In this document: positions 13,405 to 15,792 of the stretch, in pieces
Position numbering within the stretch: position 1 is the stretch's first letter
Layout: each line of letters opens with the position of its first letter
Assembly: GCA_023379555.1 (NCBI GenBank)
Contig: JAMCQR010000010.1
Coordinates: 1-15,792 of the forward strand
DNA length: 15,792 nt
Source: Thermoplasmatota archaeon
Lineage (GTDB): Archaea; Thermoplasmatota; Thermoplasmata; Thermoplasmatales; GCA-001856825
Reading direction: 5' to 3'
Program-made: the position numbers and the translations under genes
The notes under the pieces: generated by a model
The model's input: the letters and a program-made list of their open reading frames with translations, nothing else
What the model was told of the DNA's origin: nothing
Databases searched by the model: none

Positions 13405-13779
13405 TTGAGGAAATTAAAAGAAGTGAGATCTTTACTTGTTAGGCGAGAGCGGGTGAGAGAGGTTAGGGAACTACTATTGTCAAGGGATATAGAATTCTTC
13501 GAGGAGAGGGACAATTACCATTTCCTGTTCATATTTCCCAAATCGGTTGACCTGGACCTGAACGGCAAATGGTGCCACCTCGTAAATGAGAACATCGATG
13601 AGATAGAGACCAAAGGCAACACTTTCAAGATCGATGGTCCCAGGGACACTATAGGTATCTTCGCCCCTCAGTTCGAAAAGAGAGGTATGAAAGTGAAGAT
13701 GGATGACCCTGATTGTGTGATTGAAATCAAGAAATGGGGAAAGAAGTACCTGATCAGTGTCTCCTCAGTCTTCCCTTAG
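13405..13779 (+). CDS. Unrecognised 124-residue protein
   Basis: I do not recognise this protein. It is charged and mixed alpha/beta, with an N-terminal basic helix ('LLVRRERVREVRELLLSRDI'), a hydrophobic strand 'YHFLFIFPKSV' and a C-terminal 'VIEIKKWGKKYLISVS'. It has no signal or membrane segment and is probably cytoplasmic. TTG 13405 gives the longest form; GTG 13423 has a TATA-like box at the ideal distance and is a serious alternative that shortens the protein by six residues. It is divergent from the adenosine-specific kinase gene, and its last 26 bases overlap the end of the convergent L15e gene. The codon use and length look genuine. Possibly a lineage-restricted archaeal protein. Confidence 0.65.
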   Translation: MRKLKEVRSLLVRRERVREVRELLLSRDIEFFEERDNYHFLFIFPKSVDLDLNGKWCHLVNENIDEIETKGNTFKIDGPRDTIGIFAPQFEKRGMKVKMDDPDCVIEIKKWGKKYLISVSSVFP

Positions 13780-14347
13780 CCCTTATGGATGGTCTGGACT
13801 TCACGCTTCCCTTGCCCTTCGTGGCCAGTCCCCTTGCTTTCCTTCCTGCAGTAGAAAGGCCCCTGTAGACTCTTCCTTTCTGAGTCTTGTCAGCTGTCCA
13901 TTTTAGGTTCTTGTCGTTGAGTATGGATGGATGTGTAGGGTCCACAAACATTACCTCGTAGAACTTGTGCTTCCCGTCCTCTGCAAGGTAATAGGAATTC
14001 AACAGAACGAGATTAGGGTACCTATTCTGAGCCCTTTCTTCGGCGATCCACTTCTCACTCTTTCCGTGGGTAAGTTTGTTGTATCCGTATCTTTTCGGTC
14101 TTCTGCCACCCATTATTTTCGCTTTGTGCAGGCCACCCCTGTTCACTTTTACCCTTACTGTGACAAATCCTGGTTTGGCCTTATAACCCAGTGCTCTTGC
14201 CCTTGCAAGCTTGGAGGGGGTCGAAATTCTCTCGACTGTGCCTGAAGCTCTCCACTCTGTCATTCTGTCTCTTACTACACCTTTCATCTCTTCCTTAACA
14301 GTTAGAAAGTTTTCAGACTGGAACGAATAACTACTTTTTGAGGGCAA
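13754..14347 (-). CDS. rpl15e: 50S ribosomal protein L15e
   Basis: A 197-residue protein of the archaeal/eukaryotic large ribosomal subunit that binds 23S rRNA. It matches L15e over its length: 'LARARALGYKAKPGFVTVRV', 'GRRPKRYGYNKL', 'AEERAQNRYPNLVLLNSYYL', 'KFYEVMFVDPTHPSILND', 'KGRVYRGLSTAGRKARGL' and a basic tail 'SIRAKGRLRRH'. Family length is about 194-196. The start is TTG at 14347, preceded at six bases by AGGTGA; this start gives the expected N-terminal length, whereas the first internal ATG would lose about 20 residues. A TATA-like box (14380-14390) lies further upstream. The N-terminal 20 residues diverge from the commoner 'YKYI..aW' opening of the family, which may be lineage-specific. 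Confidence 0.95.
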   Translation of the reverse strand: MPSKSSYSFQSENFLTVKEEMKGVVRDRMTEWRASGTVERISTPSKLARARALGYKAKPGFVTVRVKVNRGGLHKAKIMGGRRPKRYGYNKLTHGKSEKWIAEERAQNRYPNLVLLNSYYLAEDGKHKFYEVMFVDPTHPSILNDKNLKWTADKTQKGRVYRGLSTAGRKARGLATKGKGSVKSRPSIRAKGRLRRH

Positions 14348-14379
14348 ACCATTTCACCTTTGAGCAAACAGGATTATGA

Positions 14380-14390
14380 CTTATTATAAA
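14380..14390 (-). promoter_or_regulatory. TATA-like box of the L15e gene
   Basis: On the minus strand CTTTATAATAA is centred about 38 nt before the TTG start. Transcription would begin near 14358 and give a short leader reaching the AGGTGA ribosome-binding site (14354-14359). Confidence 0.45.
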
Positions 14391-14473
14391 GCCATTTCTT
14401 TATGGGCGCATTGAGTAGGGATGGTGCGGATAACTTCCCTCTGCAGTTTTGTCGGCAGCAATATCTCGCAATA

Positions 14474-14483
14474 CATATATATG
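14474..14483 (+). promoter_or_regulatory. TATA box of the 169-residue helical protein gene
   Basis: CATATATATG is centred 26 nt upstream of ATG 14504, the standard archaeal spacing for a leaderless transcript. It decides in favour of that start over the in-frame TTG at 14402. Confidence 0.55.
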
Positions 14484-14503
14484 ACACTCCCATCGCAAGA
14501 GGT

Positions 14504-15013
14504 ATGAGTAGCATAAGAATAGATCTACCTTCAGACAAGGCAGCGATCATTCTCAAGAGAATTCAGAACAGGCTCAGCACATATAAGGGATATAAGATCG
14601 GGACAGATGCGAGAGCATCAGCACAAGCTCTGGCAGACGATATTGAGAAGAGGATAGATGTTTCACTCACCAATTTCAAGGCTGCTATTGACAACCTTGA
14701 GATGTACGATAAGCAAGAAGAAATGAAGAAGGCTGGAGAGGTCTATAAAAAAATCCAGAATTTCAAGGACAACAAAGTGGTCCTGCCCTCAGAACCATAT
14801 CTGGTCGTTCAGGAAGACCTCCAGAAGTTCTACTTGCTTGATGAATTGGGGTTCACGAATTCCATCGACCTTCTGGATAACATAAACAGCTTCAGGTCGG
14901 CTTCAATTTCTGGAGAGTGTGATGATAGTGTGCTGGAAAAGATCAACGGAAATATCGATAAGATTGGAAGTTTCTTTGGCGAGAAGAGCCAGTCTCTGAT
15001 GAAGAAAGACTAG
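14504..15013 (+). CDS. Unrecognised helical 169-residue protein
   Basis: I do not recognise this protein. Starting at ATG 14504 ('MSSIRIDLPSDKAAIILKRI') it is predicted to be almost wholly alpha-helical and charged, with amphipathic stretches such as 'ADDIEKRIDVSLTNFKAAID' and 'KQEEMKKAGEVYKKIQNFKD', a middle segment 'VVLPSEPYLVVQEDLQKFYL', and a lysine-rich end. There are no membrane segments or cysteine motifs, so it is likely cytoplasmic. The frame is open 34 codons further upstream (to 14402), but that part is of unlike composition and contains the TATA box, so the shorter form is preferred. It is divergent from L15e, and its stop codon overlaps by a few bases the end of the convergent dehydrogenase gene. 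Confidence 0.65.
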   Translation: MSSIRIDLPSDKAAIILKRIQNRLSTYKGYKIGTDARASAQALADDIEKRIDVSLTNFKAAIDNLEMYDKQEEMKKAGEVYKKIQNFKDNKVVLPSEPYLVVQEDLQKFYLLDELGFTNSIDLLDNINSFRSASISGECDDSVLEKINGNIDKIGSFFGEKSQSLMKKD

Positions 15014-15792
15014 AGCTTTATGTACGCCTTGCCGAACAGTTCCTTGTTCTTCATTGCCTTATAAGCTTCTCCAACCTGATCAAGTGAAAACACCCTCCCA
15101 ACCACTGGGGTGATCTTCCCCTCATTGGAGAGTTTCAGTGCCTTGGTCATGCTCTTCTTTGTAGAACTGACGCTGCCTGCGATTGAATTTCCTTTGAGTA
15201 TCAGATTACCAAGGGGTAGGCTAACCGGGTTCACATCAACATTGCCAATCACAACCAATCTGCCACCGAATTTCAACGATCTGAATGCATCGTTGAACGT
15301 AGGGGAACCAACGGTCTCCAAGGCAACATCCACTCCATCTCCGGTGATCTCCTTGACCTTCTTTGTGTAGTCCTGTCCACCGACAACAAAGTCAGCACCA
15401 ACCCTCAATATTCCTTCTTTTTTCCACTCGCTGCTCGTTTCTGCAATGACCTGTTTGGCACCGAGGGCTTTAGCAATCTGGACTGCGTGAGAACCAACTC
15501 CTCCCCCGGCTCCGGTGATGAGCACCGAATTGCCTTCTCTCAGTCCGCCAACGACTTCAAGGGCCTGAACTACCATCCCAGTTACACATGCCGATATTGT
15601 GGCAGCTTCGGGACTTACTTTTGGAGGAACTTCTACGAGCGAGATTTCTGGGACGTGTACATATTTTCTGTACGCGCCATTGATGCTTTCTCCGAACGTT
15701 TTCTTGTTTCTGCAGAGATTTTCCCGCCCAGTCGTGCAATATTCACAGGTACCGCAGGGGACGTAGATGAGGCTCGCCACTCGGTCTCCTTC
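15010..15792 (-). CDS. Zinc-dependent alcohol dehydrogenase-type (MDR) enzyme, 5'-partial
   Basis: The C-terminal 261 residues of a medium-chain dehydrogenase/reductase; the frame runs off the right edge of the window ('EGDRVASLIYVPCGTCEYCT'). The four-cysteine structural-zinc lobe is present ('CGTCEYCTTGRENLC'). The NAD(P)-binding Rossmann motif is 'GAGGGVGSHAVQIAKALGA', followed by 'VGADFVVGGQDY', 'DGVDVALETVGSPTFNDAFR', 'GGRLVVIGNV' and the end 'LFGKAYIKL'. The catalytic-zinc residues of the N-terminal part (Cys, the GHE segment) lie outside the window. Full length is probably near 340. The substrate could be an alcohol, aldehyde or enoyl compound. It converges with the helical protein gene, with overlapping stop codons. 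Confidence 0.92.
   Translation of the reverse strand, partial: EGDRVASLIYVPCGTCEYCTTGRENLCRNKKTFGESINGAYRKYVHVPEISLVEVPPKVSPEAATISACVTGMVVQALEVVGGLREGNSVLITGAGGGVGSHAVQIAKALGAKQVIAETSSEWKKEGILRVGADFVVGGQDYTKKVKEITGDGVDVALETVGSPTFNDAFRSLKFGGRLVVIGNVDVNPVSLPLGNLILKGNSIAGSVSSTKKSMTKALKLSNEGKITPVVGRVFSLDQVGEAYKAMKNKELFGKAYIKL

Noticed and set aside
14402..14503. N-terminal extension of the 169-residue protein from TTG 14402
   Set aside because: The extra 34 residues contain the TATA box in their DNA, differ in composition, and ATG 14504 is at the ideal leaderless distance.
1..15792. CRISPR array
   Set aside because: No regularly spaced repeat was seen on either strand; the only long repeat is the 58-bp att pair.

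Overview
The window looks like chromosome of a euryarchaeon, most likely from the Thermoplasmata or a close relative. The grounds are an archaeal/eukaryotic-type ribosomal protein L15e, an archaeal adenosine-specific kinase (DUF355), a glycine dehydrogenase split into two subunits, an archaeal SSV-like tyrosine recombinase, and many start codons about 25 nt downstream of a TATA-like box, as expected for leaderless archaeal transcripts. The genus is not determined.

Layout. Positions 1-400 hold the end of an EamA/DMT-type membrane transporter. Positions 450-7048 are an integrated mobile element of about 6.6 kb. It is bounded by a perfect 58-bp direct repeat that is the 3' two-thirds of a tRNA-Leu(CAA) gene; the intact tRNA lies at the right boundary (6992-7075, minus strand). 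The element carries a tyrosine recombinase whose start lies inside the left repeat, an IS5-like transposase relic, an anchored fibronectin-III/PKD surface protein, an IS3 transposase relic with one terminal repeat, a badly decayed type IIG-like restriction-modification gene, an unrecognised 187-aa protein, an intact Mrr-like nuclease with zinc modules at both ends, a frame-split membrane-anchored small protein, and a tiny ribbon-helix-helix-like ORF just before the right repeat. No replication gene is visible. It reads as a decaying integrative element that has collected defence genes and insertion sequences and is visibly more AT-rich than its surroundings.

To the right (7076-15792) is ordinary, denser chromosome. 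The two glycine dehydrogenase genes abut as an operon on the minus strand. A broken TnpB gene follows, with its right-end hairpin still present. Then come an MFS-type transporter and a small zinc-finger protein (plus strand, ATGA overlap), converging on a minus-strand operon of adenosine-specific kinase, SAM methyltransferase and TOPRIM protein. Beyond these lie an unrecognised 124-aa gene, ribosomal protein L15e, an unrecognised helical protein, and a zinc-dependent alcohol dehydrogenase-type enzyme running off the right edge.

How the parts work together. The element recombines at the tRNA-Leu gene while restoring it. In the excised circle the small RHH-like ORF would sit directly upstream of the integrase, so integration separates the integrase from that upstream region. 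The surviving Mrr-like nuclease and the restriction-modification relic suggest that the element once carried a defence function. The flanking genes show conserved metabolic and translation functions (glycine cleavage, ribosome, nucleoside metabolism).
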